A stretch of 64,000 nucleotides of DNA, from positions 124,001-188,000 of the forward strand of contig CAZGIM010000005.1 of NCBI GenBank assembly GCA_964525995.1, in the 5' to 3' direction. The notes beneath the pieces are model-generated. The model did no database searches. It was given only the letters and a program-made list of their open reading frames with translations, and was not told where the DNA came from. Made by a program: the position numbers and the translations under genes. Below are positions 53,059 through 63,421 of the stretch, piece after piece. Every line of letters begins with the position of its first letter. Within the stretch, counting starts at the first letter, position 1. Origin of the DNA: CAIVAT01 sp964525995 (GTDB lineage Bacteria > Bacteroidota > Bacteroidia > Bacteroidales > FEN-979).

Positions 53059-53478
53059 TCAAAGCGTTCCTGAAGTCGCTGAGGAGGGAACCCCGAACAG
53101 CCTGATCCGGTACTTCTCCGAAAACCAGGTGAAGTACCAATAAAGCTTACGGTTTACCTCAATGCCATAATTGGTATCAGGATGGTAATTGATGTATGAC
53201 TCAATCAGCCGGGGGTACTTCCCGGTCAGATAAAAATCATTCCAGTTAGCAATGGCAAGGAGATTTTTTGTCCGGTAATAATCGTTCTGATGATCTTTGG
53301 CTGGGGTATACTGCGTAAGATACCAGTGATCGAACTCCTGATCCAGGATCACAACTTCGTACTCGGTGCTGTCCTTGGTGCTTTGAATCAGGGTGGCCGA
53401 AGTTTTTGAGGTATGTTTCGCAGTGGTGCAGGCCCCTAGCATGAGAACTGCCAGACCAATGAGGGTAACCGGTTTCAT
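53059..53478 (-). CDS. Small lipoprotein, DUF6146-like
   Basis: The start at 53478 gives MKPVTLIGLAVLMLGACTTA with a lipobox LGAC (Cys17). The 139-residue protein has SKTSATLIQSTKDSTEYEVV, HWYLTQYTPAKDHQNDYYRT and NWNDFYLTGKYPRLIESYIN, a pattern I associate with the DUF6146 lipoproteins of Bacteroidetes. Role unknown. It faces away from the pullulanase gene, so the 150-base gap probably carries two promoters. Confidence 0.75.
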   Translation of the reverse strand: MKPVTLIGLAVLMLGACTTAKHTSKTSATLIQSTKDSTEYEVVILDQEFDHWYLTQYTPAKDHQNDYYRTKNLLAIANWNDFYLTGKYPRLIESYINYHPDTNYGIEVNRKLYWYFTWFSEKYRIRLFGVPSSATSGTL

Positions 53479-53627
53479 AATATTCCCATTTTTTGTTTTA
53501 ATCCTATGATCCTGACAAATATACAAAAATATTACCGGTATTCAAAGCCGGGATGAATCCCATTCTGTACCCAATCCATAAACTTGATCTTTATTCCTAT
53601 TTTTGTGACAGTTCAAAAATTTGTCCC

Positions 53628-55667
53628 ATGCGATGCTCCATCCTTTTTTTGGTTTTTACGGTAATCCTGGCGCTGGCCCTGATGCCGCGCCTTCTGGCCC
53701 AGGGTAAAAAAGCTGTCGGCCGGTCCGGTGATACATCCCTGGCATATAATCCCTATAAAACCTATCCCGTCGCTCCGGAGGAAGATCTGGGAGTAGTCTG
53801 GTCGGAAACCTTTACAACCTGTAAGGTATGGTCACCTGCGGCACAGGAAATGAAATTAAAATTGTACAAGACCTCAACCGGGAATGACCTGATCGGCGAA
53901 TTTAAATGCCGGAAAAATGCCATGGGAGTTTGGTCGGTCATACTGGAGGGCGACTACAAAGGACGCTATTACACCTTTCAGGCAAAGATAAAAGGGAAAT
54001 GGAGTAGCGAAGTGCCCGACCCCTATGCTAAAGCAGTCGGAGTGAACGGTAAGCGCGGACAAATCATTGACCTGAACGAAACCGATCCGCCCGGTTGGGA
54101 TCAGGACCGGTCGCCTGAGTTCCGCAATCCGACCGATGCCGTGCTTTATGAATTGCATGTACGCGATTTTTCGGTGGCTCCCAATTCGGGGATGAAGAAC
54201 AAAGGGAAATTCCTTGCCTTCACCGAATCCGGAACCCGGAACAGCCACGGACAAACAACGGGAGTTGACCACATCGCCGAAATGGGAGTGACCCATGTCC
54301 ATCTGCTTCCCTCTTTCGATTTTTGCAGCATCGATGAATCAAAGCCGGAAGTTCCGCAATTTAACTGGGGGTATGACCCTCAGAATTACAACGTGCCCGA
54401 AGGATCCTATGCTTCAAACCCTGAAGATGGTAAGGTTCGTATCAGAGAATTCAAGGAACTGGTTCAGTCAATGCACAAGAAGGGACTGCGGGTCGTGATG
54501 GATGTGGTTTACAATCATACCGGATGGACCGGCAATTCCAATTTCAATCAGTTGGTCCCGGGATATTATTACCGCCAATGGCAAAAGGATAGAACGTTCG
54601 GTAATGCCTCGGCCTGCGGAAACGAAACCGCAAGCGACCGGACAATGGTTCGCAAATTTATCCTCGAATCGGTGCAGTACTGGGTCAGGGAATATCATAT
54701 TGATGGTTTCCGTTTCGATCTGATGGCCATCCACGACCTCGAAACGATGAACCTTATTTCGGCGACACTCCATGCTATAAATCCTTCCATCCTCCTTTAT
54801 GGAGAGGGATGGACCGCCGGCGATTCACCGTTACCTGAAAACTTCCGGGCCCTGAAAAAGTATGCCTATAAAATGGATCGGATTGCTGTTTTCAGCGATG
54901 ACATCCGCGATGGCATCAAAGGAAGCGTGTTTGACGAAAAGAGTACCGGCTTTGCAAGCGGGAACCCGGGAATGGCCGAATCGGTCAAATTCGGGATTGT
55001 CGCAGCCGGCGACCACCCGCAGATTGATTTTACAAAGGTGAATTACTCCAAAGAACCTTATACCACCAATCCCGGCTCGGTGATCAACTATGTCTCCTGT
55101 CATGACAACCAGACACTGTATGATAAATTGAAAGCATCCCGTCCCGATGCCGACGAAGCGACCCTTCTGAAAATGCATAAACTGGCCAATACCATTGTAC
55201 TGACTTCCCAGGGGATCCCGTTTTTGCATGCCGGCGTGGAAATGAAAAGAACCAAAAACGGCGAACACAATTCATTCAATAAGCCCGACTCGGTCAACCG
55301 GATCGACTGGGATTGGAAATTTGAGAACCGCGACCTGGTTGATTTTTACAAAGAATTAATTAACCTGCGCAAATCCCATCCCGCCTTTCGTATGACAACC
55401 CAGGAGATGATCAACGAAAACCTGCTCTTTCTGCCCGTCAACGATCCACAGATTGTCGCGTATCAGCTGAAAAATCATGCGAACCACGATCCATGGTCAC
55501 AAATCCTCGTGGTTTTCAACGGTTCAGAAGACCTTAAACAAATCGATATTCCCGACGGGAATTGGAACGTTGCCCTGATGAACCATCAATTTCCCGGTAA
55601 TACTCAAACAGTGTCAGGTTCTCTTGCAATTCAAGCGGTTTCAGCCGCAATCCTGTACCTGGAATGA
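53628..55667 (+). CDS. pulA: Type I pullulanase (GH13), exported
   Basis: The start at 53628 (MRCSILFLVFTVILALALMP, then RLLAQ) gives a signal peptide; an upstream start would add 25 residues. The 679-residue protein has a CBM48-like N-terminal beta domain (FTTCKVWSPAAQEMKLKLY), the YNWGYDP motif of pullulanases as NWGYDPQNYNVPEGSY, and the GH13 regions: DVVYNHTG, the nucleophile Asp in DGFRFDLMAIHD, the acid Glu in LLYGEGWTAGD, and SCHDNQTLYDKL. It cleaves alpha-1,6 branches in pullulan, glycogen or starch. It has no T9SS domain, so periplasmic location is likely. Confidence 0.94.
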   Translation: MRCSILFLVFTVILALALMPRLLAQGKKAVGRSGDTSLAYNPYKTYPVAPEEDLGVVWSETFTTCKVWSPAAQEMKLKLYKTSTGNDLIGEFKCRKNAMGVWSVILEGDYKGRYYTFQAKIKGKWSSEVPDPYAKAVGVNGKRGQIIDLNETDPPGWDQDRSPEFRNPTDAVLYELHVRDFSVAPNSGMKNKGKFLAFTESGTRNSHGQTTGVDHIAEMGVTHVHLLPSFDFCSIDESKPEVPQFNWGYDPQNYNVPEGSYASNPEDGKVRIREFKELVQSMHKKGLRVVMDVVYNHTGWTGNSNFNQLVPGYYYRQWQKDRTFGNASACGNETASDRTMVRKFILESVQYWVREYHIDGFRFDLMAIHDLETMNLISATLHAINPSILLYGEGWTAGDSPLPENFRALKKYAYKMDRIAVFSDDIRDGIKGSVFDEKSTGFASGNPGMAESVKFGIVAAGDHPQIDFTKVNYSKEPYTTNPGSVINYVSCHDNQTLYDKLKASRPDADEATLLKMHKLANTIVLTSQGIPFLHAGVEMKRTKNGEHNSFNKPDSVNRIDWDWKFENRDLVDFYKELINLRKSHPAFRMTTQEMINENLLFLPVNDPQIVAYQLKNHANHDPWSQILVVFNGSEDLKQIDIPDGNWNVALMNHQFPGNTQTVSGSLAIQAVSAAILYLE

Positions 55668-55817
55668 TCTGAATTTCATGTGTTTTGGTCATAAGCGATT
55701 ACACCAAAATTTGAATGTAACATTCCTCGATCTGAAATGTATTCGTAAATCGTAAATTTCAAGAAGTCTTTTACCCGACGGCCTGATCTAAAATTCTTGT
55801 CTTAAAGCTGATACCTG

Positions 55818-57839
55818 ATGTCAAAACAAAAACCTGATAAAGCTGTCCACAAGATTCGTCCTGAAACTAAAACAAACCGGAAGGTTTCACCGTTTTGGGA
55901 ACGGATGCCATTGACCCTTTTAGCCGGGATTGTTGCCATTACCTTTATTGTTTATCTGCCCTCCCTTCGCAATGGACTCCTGGCTTGGGATGATGAACCC
56001 TACATCATAAAGAACCAATTGGTGCAGTCAGGCAACTTTTGGGAGCTGTTCACGCAACAAGTGATGGGGAACTACCATCCGCTCACCATGCTCATCCTGT
56101 CGATCGAGTTCCGTTGGTTCGGATCCGACCCTGCCGGATATCATTGGGTGAACCTGATGTTGCACCTGATCAATACCATCCTGGTTTTCCTTGTGATCCG
56201 AAGGCTGAATCCCGGTTCCGGAGTAGCCTTGCTAATAGCGCTTATCTTTGCGATCCATCCCTTACACGTCGAATCGGTGGCATGGATATCCGAACTGAAA
56301 GACTTGCTGTATGCTTGCTTTTTTTTAGCGGCTTGTGTATTCTATCTGAAATATCTCGAATCCAATGCCCGAAAATACCTTTTCATAACCCTTCTTTTCT
56401 TTGCTCTTTCGCTGCTCTCTAAAGCCATGGCAGCCTCATTGCCAGTAGTCCTGTTGTTAATCGACTATTTCAAAGGCCGGACCTTCAACAAAATGGTCAT
56501 TATTGAAAAGATCCCTTTTTTCCTGTTGTCGGTCATCTTCGGAATTATTGCCATCCTGGCCCAGAGAACTTCTGAAGCAATCACAGATTTCACACCGTTT
56601 TCATTTTTTCAAAGAATCATCTTCGCCTCTTATGCCTGGCTTTCCTACCTCGTCAAACTCGTAGCTCCGGTCAACCTGAGCGCATTCTATCCCTACCCGG
56701 TGCGAAGCGGCGATTCGATCCCCGCCGCCCTGTACCTTTGCCTTGTTGCCATTCCCGCGCTTTTGGCGCTCATGATCTTTAGTTTTCGCCGGTCAAGGTC
56801 ACTATTCTTCGGCTTAGGTTTTTATACCGTCACCATCTTCCTGGTACTTCAACTCTTGCCGGTCGGGAATGCCATGATGGCCGACCGCTATAGCTATATT
56901 CCCTCCGTCGGTATCGTTCTGTTGGCCGCGATCGGAGCTAAAAAGATCTGGGATAAAGGATACCGGGCAGTTACCGGTATGCTGCTGATCGTTTTGACGC
57001 TGGTTTTTGCAATTCAAACCTTCGTACGATGTTCCGTATGGAAAGACGACCTTACGCTGTGGAATGATGTGATCCGGAAATATCCGGAAGTAGAATATGC
57101 TTACAACAACCGGGGTGTTGTACTAATGAACCAGGGCCGCTATGAAGAATCAACCGGCGACTTTACCACGGCCATCGGCCTGAATCCGGTCTATCCGATC
57201 GTTTTTATTAACAGGGGTATCTCGCTGAGCAACCAGAATAAGGATGCTGAAGCTATCGCCGATTTTGATAAAGCCATCGAACTGAAACCGGCCAATGCCG
57301 AAGCATGGTTTAACCGGGGAGTCTCGCTGCGAAAAGTGGGGAAGGATGATCAGGCGCTCCGCGATTTTCAACGGGCCATTACCTTGAGACCGGAATTCCC
57401 CGGCGCTTACTATAACCGGGGGACCATCTGCATGAACCAGAAACGCTATACCGAAGCTATCGGTGATTTCACCCGGGCGATTCGGTTGGATCCCGGGTTT
57501 GCTGATTCTTACCTCAACCGGGGCGTTGCCTTGATGATCATGAAAAGAGACCGGGAGGCTCTTGACGACTTCAACAAGGCAATTGCACTGAAACCCGGAT
57601 TTATCAACGCTTACTATAACCGGGGAAATTACTTCCTGTCGAAAAAGAAATACCGCGAAGCCATTGATGATTACTCCCGGGCCATCGGATTGAAAGAGGA
57701 TTATTCGGCAGCCTATTACAACCGGGGACTTGCCACCTACTATCTTGGTAATCAAGAATCAGCCTGCGCCGATTTCAACAAGGCCGCAACGTTGAACTTC
57801 GCCCCGGCAAATGCCGCCATCTCACAATTGTGCAAATGA
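55818..57839 (+). CDS. TMTC-like membrane protein with C-terminal TPR repeats
   Basis: The protein has 673 residues. About ten membrane helices span residues 32-400 (for example FIVYLPSLRNGLLAWDDEPY at the front, with the DD pair typical of GT-C glycosyltransferases). The C-terminal third has at least six TPR units, each with a core like AYYNRGTICMNQKRYTEAIGD. The layout matches TMTC proteins, which in eukaryotes transfer mannose to proteins from a lipid-linked donor; in bacteria the role is not proven. It ends tail-to-tail with the STAS-kinase gene, overlapping by 18 bases. Confidence 0.85.
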   Translation: MSKQKPDKAVHKIRPETKTNRKVSPFWERMPLTLLAGIVAITFIVYLPSLRNGLLAWDDEPYIIKNQLVQSGNFWELFTQQVMGNYHPLTMLILSIEFRWFGSDPAGYHWVNLMLHLINTILVFLVIRRLNPGSGVALLIALIFAIHPLHVESVAWISELKDLLYACFFLAACVFYLKYLESNARKYLFITLLFFALSLLSKAMAASLPVVLLLIDYFKGRTFNKMVIIEKIPFFLLSVIFGIIAILAQRTSEAITDFTPFSFFQRIIFASYAWLSYLVKLVAPVNLSAFYPYPVRSGDSIPAALYLCLVAIPALLALMIFSFRRSRSLFFGLGFYTVTIFLVLQLLPVGNAMMADRYSYIPSVGIVLLAAIGAKKIWDKGYRAVTGMLLIVLTLVFAIQTFVRCSVWKDDLTLWNDVIRKYPEVEYAYNNRGVVLMNQGRYEESTGDFTTAIGLNPVYPIVFINRGISLSNQNKDAEAIADFDKAIELKPANAEAWFNRGVSLRKVGKDDQALRDFQRAITLRPEFPGAYYNRGTICMNQKRYTEAIGDFTRAIRLDPGFADSYLNRGVALMIMKRDREALDDFNKAIALKPGFINAYYNRGNYFLSKKKYREAIDDYSRAIGLKEDYSAAYYNRGLATYYLGNQESACADFNKAATLNFAPANAAISQLCK

Positions 57840-60116
57840 ATGATCGTTCACTTTTTCACACAGAAGCGATGAAACGATCATCGACAGCCGCTTCAGTGCA
57901 TATGGCATTGAGGTATAACAAACAATCGGCAACACCCACTCAAGCAAGGCAAGATAATAGGGAACCATATCCCGATCGCCTCCGGCGCTCACAAAGGCAT
58001 ATTGCCTCATTTTGATCGTAAGGGCTGCATTCTTTGCCACTTTCTGCATGTGTTTCCCTGCATAGTCAACCACGGGACGGTCGCCCAGATTGTCGCAATC
58101 ATAAAACCGCTTGATAAATTCCAGATAGGCAGCCATATCCTCTTCGCTTTCAACCGGAGCATTATCGACTAAAAAAATGGCCTCGAGTCGTGCAAAGTCA
58201 GAGATTACCGGCCGGGGGCGGGTTTCCGAAAAATCGATCAGATATATGTTCATCTTCTCGTCCAGTAGGATGTTCTGCATGTTCAGATCGCCATGACAAA
58301 TCCCGGTGTTGTATGTTGTATGCCATTCCTGGCGGCGGGAATATTCCTGTTTCAAAAACCGGTATGGATTCAGAACAGGCCGTCCCGATTCGGGAATCTG
58401 AAGGTAAGGCTCTTCGTCCGATATACCAAGTACTTCGCGGGCTGTCTGATAAATGTGAGGGAAAAAGGTCCGCGTAGGATCATGATCCTGAAACGGAAAG
58501 ATGGTCTTTCGCACGGGCTGCCCGTACCAGGGTTTCAGGATTTGCAGGAATATCCTGTCGAACAAGGGTTCAAGAAAACCAATGTCCGACTCGAGGTAAT
58601 AATGGGTCAGCCATTTCAACTGACTCGACTCCCCGCCGATCCCGACGAAATTATAGCGGAGCGCCATGGTTTCACCGTATTGCGCCGTACCCAAAACCAT
58701 GGCACAGTTGTTAAAAATATAGGGCAGGGCAAATTTCTGACACCGTTCCGATTCCCGGGTGATCAGCGATCGGCCGGCGATCTTGAGTACCGTCGGCCGC
58801 ATCTTTCTACCCTCGCGGTCATAAGAGTTTACCTGATAAGTCTGTGCCGAATACCCTCCGTGAAGCGGGTTTATGACCAACCGGGCCGAATCATCGTACA
58901 AAAGCCTCGCAAGGAATCGCTTGTGTTGCTCAAACACCGCTCCCGGCGCTGTCTCGATGATCAACCTGCCGGACTTCCCATCTGCATTCTCCTCCGGCGC
59001 AAAAAGCCAGATGAAGGGATTTTCAAGCAAAAATTCAGGCTGAAGTAAAACAACACCCGTGATATTTTCAAAAGTCAGGCAACGCCTGAGGAATTCACTG
59101 AGAGTCGTTTCCTCGGTTATTTCCTCGGCTTGAACCAGGTAAAAAGTGAAACCCGCGAAGCTGTAACCGGCATCCATTCCTGTTTCCGGAGTATTGCTCC
59201 CCAATCCATCGCTGTCAGACGCCTGTTTTTCTTGCCTGATCAATAAAGATGCTAATTGATCGAATCCGGTCTCCTCATGGTACTGCTCCCACGAAGCGTC
59301 AGAGATAAAGGCAACCGTAAGCGAAGGATGTCCGGACCCACGGTTTACTGCAATGAAATACCTTGCAATGTAGGATGCCCCGGTTTTTTCCTGAAGAATT
59401 CGAACGGCATCGTAAAGCATCGGCAGACTCAAAATCCCTCCGTCGGCCGGCTTCAGATAACCGGTTGGCTGATTGCCGAATGACAGGGCTTTCCCGACCG
59501 GGAAACCTGTCTTTGCAGGCTCTGTCGTAATTCTGAAATCGGGATCCGCTGATTGATCAGCAGGTACAAATCCGATACAATGACCCAGCGTTACAAAGAA
59601 GTCCCTGCACGGAGATCCGGATTCGCCTGTTACTGCCCCGAAACCGATCCCGCCATCCATTTCACGATAACTCAGGATCTCCTCCTCGCGGTTTACTATT
59701 ACCTTTATAGGGCCATGCCCCAATGGCCGATAGACAAGGGCCTTATCTTTAACCTGGATCACCGTCTCCGCTGCCACTTCTTTAGTTTCTGCACGGATGA
59801 CCGCAAGGGCGCTTTCAACATCCGCTTCGATCCGCAGTACGCGTTGAAGCCCGGCCATCTCGAAAATGTGATTGACTTCGGGTTTGACTCCGGTGAGAAA
59901 TAATTGAAAATGAAAAGGTGACAATCGTTTCTGGGCCGCCAATAAGACCCTGATGCCGGCGCTCGACAGATAGAGGCATTCCGAAAAATCCAGGATGATA
60001 TCACCTGCCCCCTCCGGCAGGGCCATCAAGACCTGTTCCAGATTCCCACTGCTGTTTCCGTCGAGCCTTCCGATGAGTTTCAGACACCGGTGTTTTTCAT
60101 CTGCGATAAGCTCCAT
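57822..60116 (-). CDS. STAS domain fused to an aminoglycoside phosphotransferase-like kinase
   Basis: The protein has 764 residues with no signal peptide. The STAS domain (residues 1-115) has the regulatory Ser in LDFSECLYLSSAGIRVLL (Ser51 or 52), as in anti-sigma factor antagonists. Residues about 115-390 are alpha/beta and unassigned. Residues about 395-764 form a kinase-like fold: HGDLNMQNILLDEKMNIYLI carries the catalytic Asp and Asn, and DFSETRPRPVISDFARLEA the metal Asp. I read it as APH-like, close to the kinases fused in ternary-complex signalling proteins. It may phosphorylate a small molecule or protein in response to a partner-switching signal. Confidence 0.75.
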   Translation of the reverse strand: MELIADEKHRCLKLIGRLDGNSSGNLEQVLMALPEGAGDIILDFSECLYLSSAGIRVLLAAQKRLSPFHFQLFLTGVKPEVNHIFEMAGLQRVLRIEADVESALAVIRAETKEVAAETVIQVKDKALVYRPLGHGPIKVIVNREEEILSYREMDGGIGFGAVTGESGSPCRDFFVTLGHCIGFVPADQSADPDFRITTEPAKTGFPVGKALSFGNQPTGYLKPADGGILSLPMLYDAVRILQEKTGASYIARYFIAVNRGSGHPSLTVAFISDASWEQYHEETGFDQLASLLIRQEKQASDSDGLGSNTPETGMDAGYSFAGFTFYLVQAEEITEETTLSEFLRRCLTFENITGVVLLQPEFLLENPFIWLFAPEENADGKSGRLIIETAPGAVFEQHKRFLARLLYDDSARLVINPLHGGYSAQTYQVNSYDREGRKMRPTVLKIAGRSLITRESERCQKFALPYIFNNCAMVLGTAQYGETMALRYNFVGIGGESSQLKWLTHYYLESDIGFLEPLFDRIFLQILKPWYGQPVRKTIFPFQDHDPTRTFFPHIYQTAREVLGISDEEPYLQIPESGRPVLNPYRFLKQEYSRRQEWHTTYNTGICHGDLNMQNILLDEKMNIYLIDFSETRPRPVISDFARLEAIFLVDNAPVESEEDMAAYLEFIKRFYDCDNLGDRPVVDYAGKHMQKVAKNAALTIKMRQYAFVSAGGDRDMVPYYLALLEWVLPIVCYTSMPYALKRLSMIVSSLLCEKVNDHSFAQL

Positions 60117-60254
60117 TTAAAAGTAGTGTTGTGCGGATTCAAAAATACAAAAAACTTACTTCTGCGAGCCTAATCGGAATAACCGCGGCCATTTTATCGC
60201 CATCGCACCTCCATTCATTTTGTTATTTTTGTCCTGTTATCCGATTTAGGGATT

Positions 60255-61157
60255 ATGGAAAAAGTGATGCTTGCCCCCGGTTTCAGATTGTCGCGCATCG
60301 TGCACGGTCAGATGCGTATGGCAACATGGAACCTTTCAAACTCCGGATTGAACTCCTTCCTTGAAGAGCTGGTCGATCTGGGATTGACCTCTTTCGATCA
60401 TGCCGACATTTACGGAAATTACCATTGCGAAGAGATATTGGGTGGTGTCATAGGGGCCAATCCCGGCCTGCGCCGACGGATCGAAATCATCACCAAATGC
60501 GGGATCAAGCTCAGGTCGGATAAATATCCCCAACGGAAGATCAAGTATTACGATTATAGTTTTGAGCATATCATCTCGTCGGTGGAAACCTCACTGAGAA
60601 ATTTCAGAACCGACCATATCGATTTACTCTTGCTGCACCGGCCCGCCCCGTTCTTTGATCCCGGGTCGGTTGCCAACGCCTTCCGGATTCTGAAAAAAGA
60701 TGGAAAAGTCATGCATTTCGGGGTTTCCAATTTCAACCCTGTTCAGTTTGAAATGCTGAATGCATTTACCGATGAAAAACTGGTCACCAATCAGGTCGAA
60801 ATATCTCCCTGTACCCTCGAAAATTTCGACAACGGGAATATGGATTTCTTTATCAGGTCAAGGATTAAACCCATGGCCTGGTCGCCGTTAGGGGGCGGCC
60901 GGATCTTTGACTCCAATGATGAACGTAGTGTAAGGGTATTGAAAGTCCTCAACGAGATAACAGACGAATTGCAAGCAAAATCGGTCGATCAGGTTATATA
61001 TGCCTGGCTGCTGAAACATCCGGCCCAAATCATACCGGTGGCCGGCTCCGGAAATATCACCCGCATCAGAACGGCCTGCGAAGCCCTGAATCTCGACATG
61101 AGCCTCGAACAATGGTACCGGATCTTTGTTGCCTCACGCGGAAAGGACTTGCCATGA
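60255..61157 (+). CDS. Aldo/keto reductase
   Basis: The protein has 300 residues and is a TIM-barrel oxidoreductase of the YdhF type. The tetrad is visible: Asp in FDHADIYGNY, the Tyr of the same motif, Lys in IITKCGI and His in LLLLHRPAP. GVSNFNPVQFEM and PVAGSGNITRIR are family signatures for NADPH binding. It reduces aldehydes or ketones in the cytoplasm; the physiological substrate is unknown. The last 4 bases overlap the start of the downstream glycosidase-like gene, so they are probably cotranscribed. Confidence 0.93.
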   Translation: MEKVMLAPGFRLSRIVHGQMRMATWNLSNSGLNSFLEELVDLGLTSFDHADIYGNYHCEEILGGVIGANPGLRRRIEIITKCGIKLRSDKYPQRKIKYYDYSFEHIISSVETSLRNFRTDHIDLLLLHRPAPFFDPGSVANAFRILKKDGKVMHFGVSNFNPVQFEMLNAFTDEKLVTNQVEISPCTLENFDNGNMDFFIRSRIKPMAWSPLGGGRIFDSNDERSVRVLKVLNEITDELQAKSVDQVIYAWLLKHPAQIIPVAGSGNITRIRTACEALNLDMSLEQWYRIFVASRGKDLP

Positions 61158-63421
61158 CAACACGAGGAATCGTGAAATTATCCATTTTGATCGTGTTTCT
61201 GCTGGTCCCCGGTTGGTTCTGTGCCCAGTCGAAACTGAATCTGGATAAAAGAATGCTGTATAACTTCTCAACACAGGGCGCTGCGGGCTTTCTCGTTGAT
61301 GAGCAGGTACTGGCCGGTGATCCTGCGACCGGCCAGGGTGGAAATTGCCTGACAGTTTTTTCTCCCGGATGGGTCTATGCCGAAATCTATTATCCTACCA
61401 TGGTGGTTCTCGATTTGGGAAGAAGTCATATCCTCCATGCCTTGTGGTTTTACGACGTGAATGATTGCGACACCCTCAACATCTATACCGGCGATCCCTC
61501 TTCCTGGACCCTTAAAGCCCGTGTGGTTCTCGATCGGTACAATGAATGGCGAAACATTGCCCTTCAGGATACAAGCCGGTTTATCATGCTGAAATACCGC
61601 AGTCCTGCCGTCCGGATTGCAGAAATTGTGCTGTATGGATTGCCTTTAGGCAGCTACCCGCCTCCGCCGGTCCCCGTTGCACATCTCCGTCCACGCATGG
61701 ATCAATTTATGGGAGTCAACGGATTTGTTGATGATCCCCTCGACAAAGTAGCCTGTGCCGGCTCCCTGCGTGAATATCACAACTGGGGATGGGATGAAGG
61801 TAATCTCGACACTACCTATCAGGGGTATCCCTATAACCAGTATGCCTGGAATCCAAGCTGGGTAAGCGGTCCGGGGTGGGCCTTCAACTTCGACGAATTC
61901 TACCTGCAACTGAAAAACAATAGTCTCGTTACCAGTTCCGACCTGCAGGGTTCAGCGGGTTATATGACCCATTTTGTCGATTCACTGACACAAAACAAAC
62001 CCATCCGCAACAACGGAGATCCGCTGAATCCGGAGTCCTATATCGAACATTCGGATTATATGTTTCAGTTTGCGGCAAGATACGCATCTCATCCGGTGAA
62101 CGATACTCTGCTGAAGCTGAGGACCGACCAACCACGCATCAGCGGAAGCAGCCGGATCAGGTATCTTGAAAACTGGAATGAACCCGATAAATCATGGTTT
62201 GGCCGGCCGGGATATTTTACCCCCGACGAATTTGCTACCTTCTGCAGTGTCGATTACGATGGACATGAGCTGACACTTGGCTCCGGAAAAGGAATGAAAA
62301 ATGCCGATCCAGTGATTAAAATGGTGATGGCAGGGCTGACCAGTCTCAACCTCGAATATGTCAGATGCATGAAGCTTTGGAGCGATTTTAACCGAACATC
62401 GGGATTCCCGGCCGATGTACTGAATTTTCACCACTATTGCGCCAACGGGATCCACGGAATAAGCCCTGAAGCCGACAGTCTGAAACTTAAACTAAAGGAA
62501 GTCGTCGCCTGGCGCGATTCATGCCTGCCGGGAAAAGAACTGTGGCTCTCCGAATTCGGGTACGACACCAATCCCGAAAGCGAACAAGCCGCCGTAACAA
62601 TCGATACCAACGACATCTTTGAAGTCCAGGGTGAATGGATACTGCGGTCGTACCTCGAAGCCTCAGCCGCAGGCCTCGATAAGGCGTTTGTCTTCATGCT
62701 GCGCGATGCCAACGCCCCCAATCCAAATAAGTACAACAGCTCCGGACTGACCGGAGAAATATGGTACGGCCACCAGCCTAAAAAATCCTGGTATTACGTT
62801 TCCACCATGAAGGATCAGTTGACCGGACTTGAATTCCAGGATGAATTAGGTTCAGGGGTTGACTCCGTAAACAGATACCGTTATAAGTCGCCCGGTGGAG
62901 ATACAACCGTCCAGGTTGTCTGGTGTACCAGTTCTACAAACCGCATCATCGAACACTTTTCGGTTCCAGTTCCGCCACACTGCCTGGCCTGGCAAATCCG
63001 GCCTCAGTCAGGATACCTAAAGGGCGTTAAAATTCCGCTTGCCATCCACAATGATTCTGTCACCATCAGGGTTACGGAACGGCCAATTTTTATTCGCCTG
63101 GTGCGCCACGACAGTCTGATCCCCATGCAATACAATCTGAATAACATCGTGATCCCGGAAGGCGATCACCGGTGCTTCGACGCAGTTCAGGTCATTACGA
63201 CTTCAGGGATTGATACAGGATTCAGGGTCGAGGAAGGCGCTACGGCCGATCTGATAGCAGGTCAGCGAATCATCCTTCAACCGGTTACTCATGTTTTCTC
63301 CGGCGCGACGCTTCATGCCCGGATTACTGAGACAGGTATTTTTTGCCAGGATGGTAATGCTATACAAAGGAATGAAAATTGGGATTGTCCTCCGAATCCA
63401 ACACCGGATACGGCCTGGTGA
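61154..63421 (+). CDS. Secreted clan A glycosidase-like protein
   Basis: The ATG at 61154 gives MTTRGIVKLSILIVFLLVPG and a signal peptide ending CAQS. The 755-residue protein has a discoidin-like beta domain (residues about 20-170) and then a TIM barrel: LENWNEPDKSWFG places the acid/base Asn-Glu pair near residue 350, and ELWLSEFGYDTN the nucleophile Glu near 480. This two-Glu layout is that of clan A glycoside hydrolases such as GH5 or GH39. The C-terminal beta domain has no T9SS signature. Substrate unknown. It overlaps the reductase gene by 4 bases. Confidence 0.8.
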   Translation: MTTRGIVKLSILIVFLLVPGWFCAQSKLNLDKRMLYNFSTQGAAGFLVDEQVLAGDPATGQGGNCLTVFSPGWVYAEIYYPTMVVLDLGRSHILHALWFYDVNDCDTLNIYTGDPSSWTLKARVVLDRYNEWRNIALQDTSRFIMLKYRSPAVRIAEIVLYGLPLGSYPPPPVPVAHLRPRMDQFMGVNGFVDDPLDKVACAGSLREYHNWGWDEGNLDTTYQGYPYNQYAWNPSWVSGPGWAFNFDEFYLQLKNNSLVTSSDLQGSAGYMTHFVDSLTQNKPIRNNGDPLNPESYIEHSDYMFQFAARYASHPVNDTLLKLRTDQPRISGSSRIRYLENWNEPDKSWFGRPGYFTPDEFATFCSVDYDGHELTLGSGKGMKNADPVIKMVMAGLTSLNLEYVRCMKLWSDFNRTSGFPADVLNFHHYCANGIHGISPEADSLKLKLKEVVAWRDSCLPGKELWLSEFGYDTNPESEQAAVTIDTNDIFEVQGEWILRSYLEASAAGLDKAFVFMLRDANAPNPNKYNSSGLTGEIWYGHQPKKSWYYVSTMKDQLTGLEFQDELGSGVDSVNRYRYKSPGGDTTVQVVWCTSSTNRIIEHFSVPVPPHCLAWQIRPQSGYLKGVKIPLAIHNDSVTIRVTERPIFIRLVRHDSLIPMQYNLNNIVIPEGDHRCFDAVQVITTSGIDTGFRVEEGATADLIAGQRIILQPVTHVFSGATLHARITETGIFCQDGNAIQRNENWDCPPNPTPDTAW

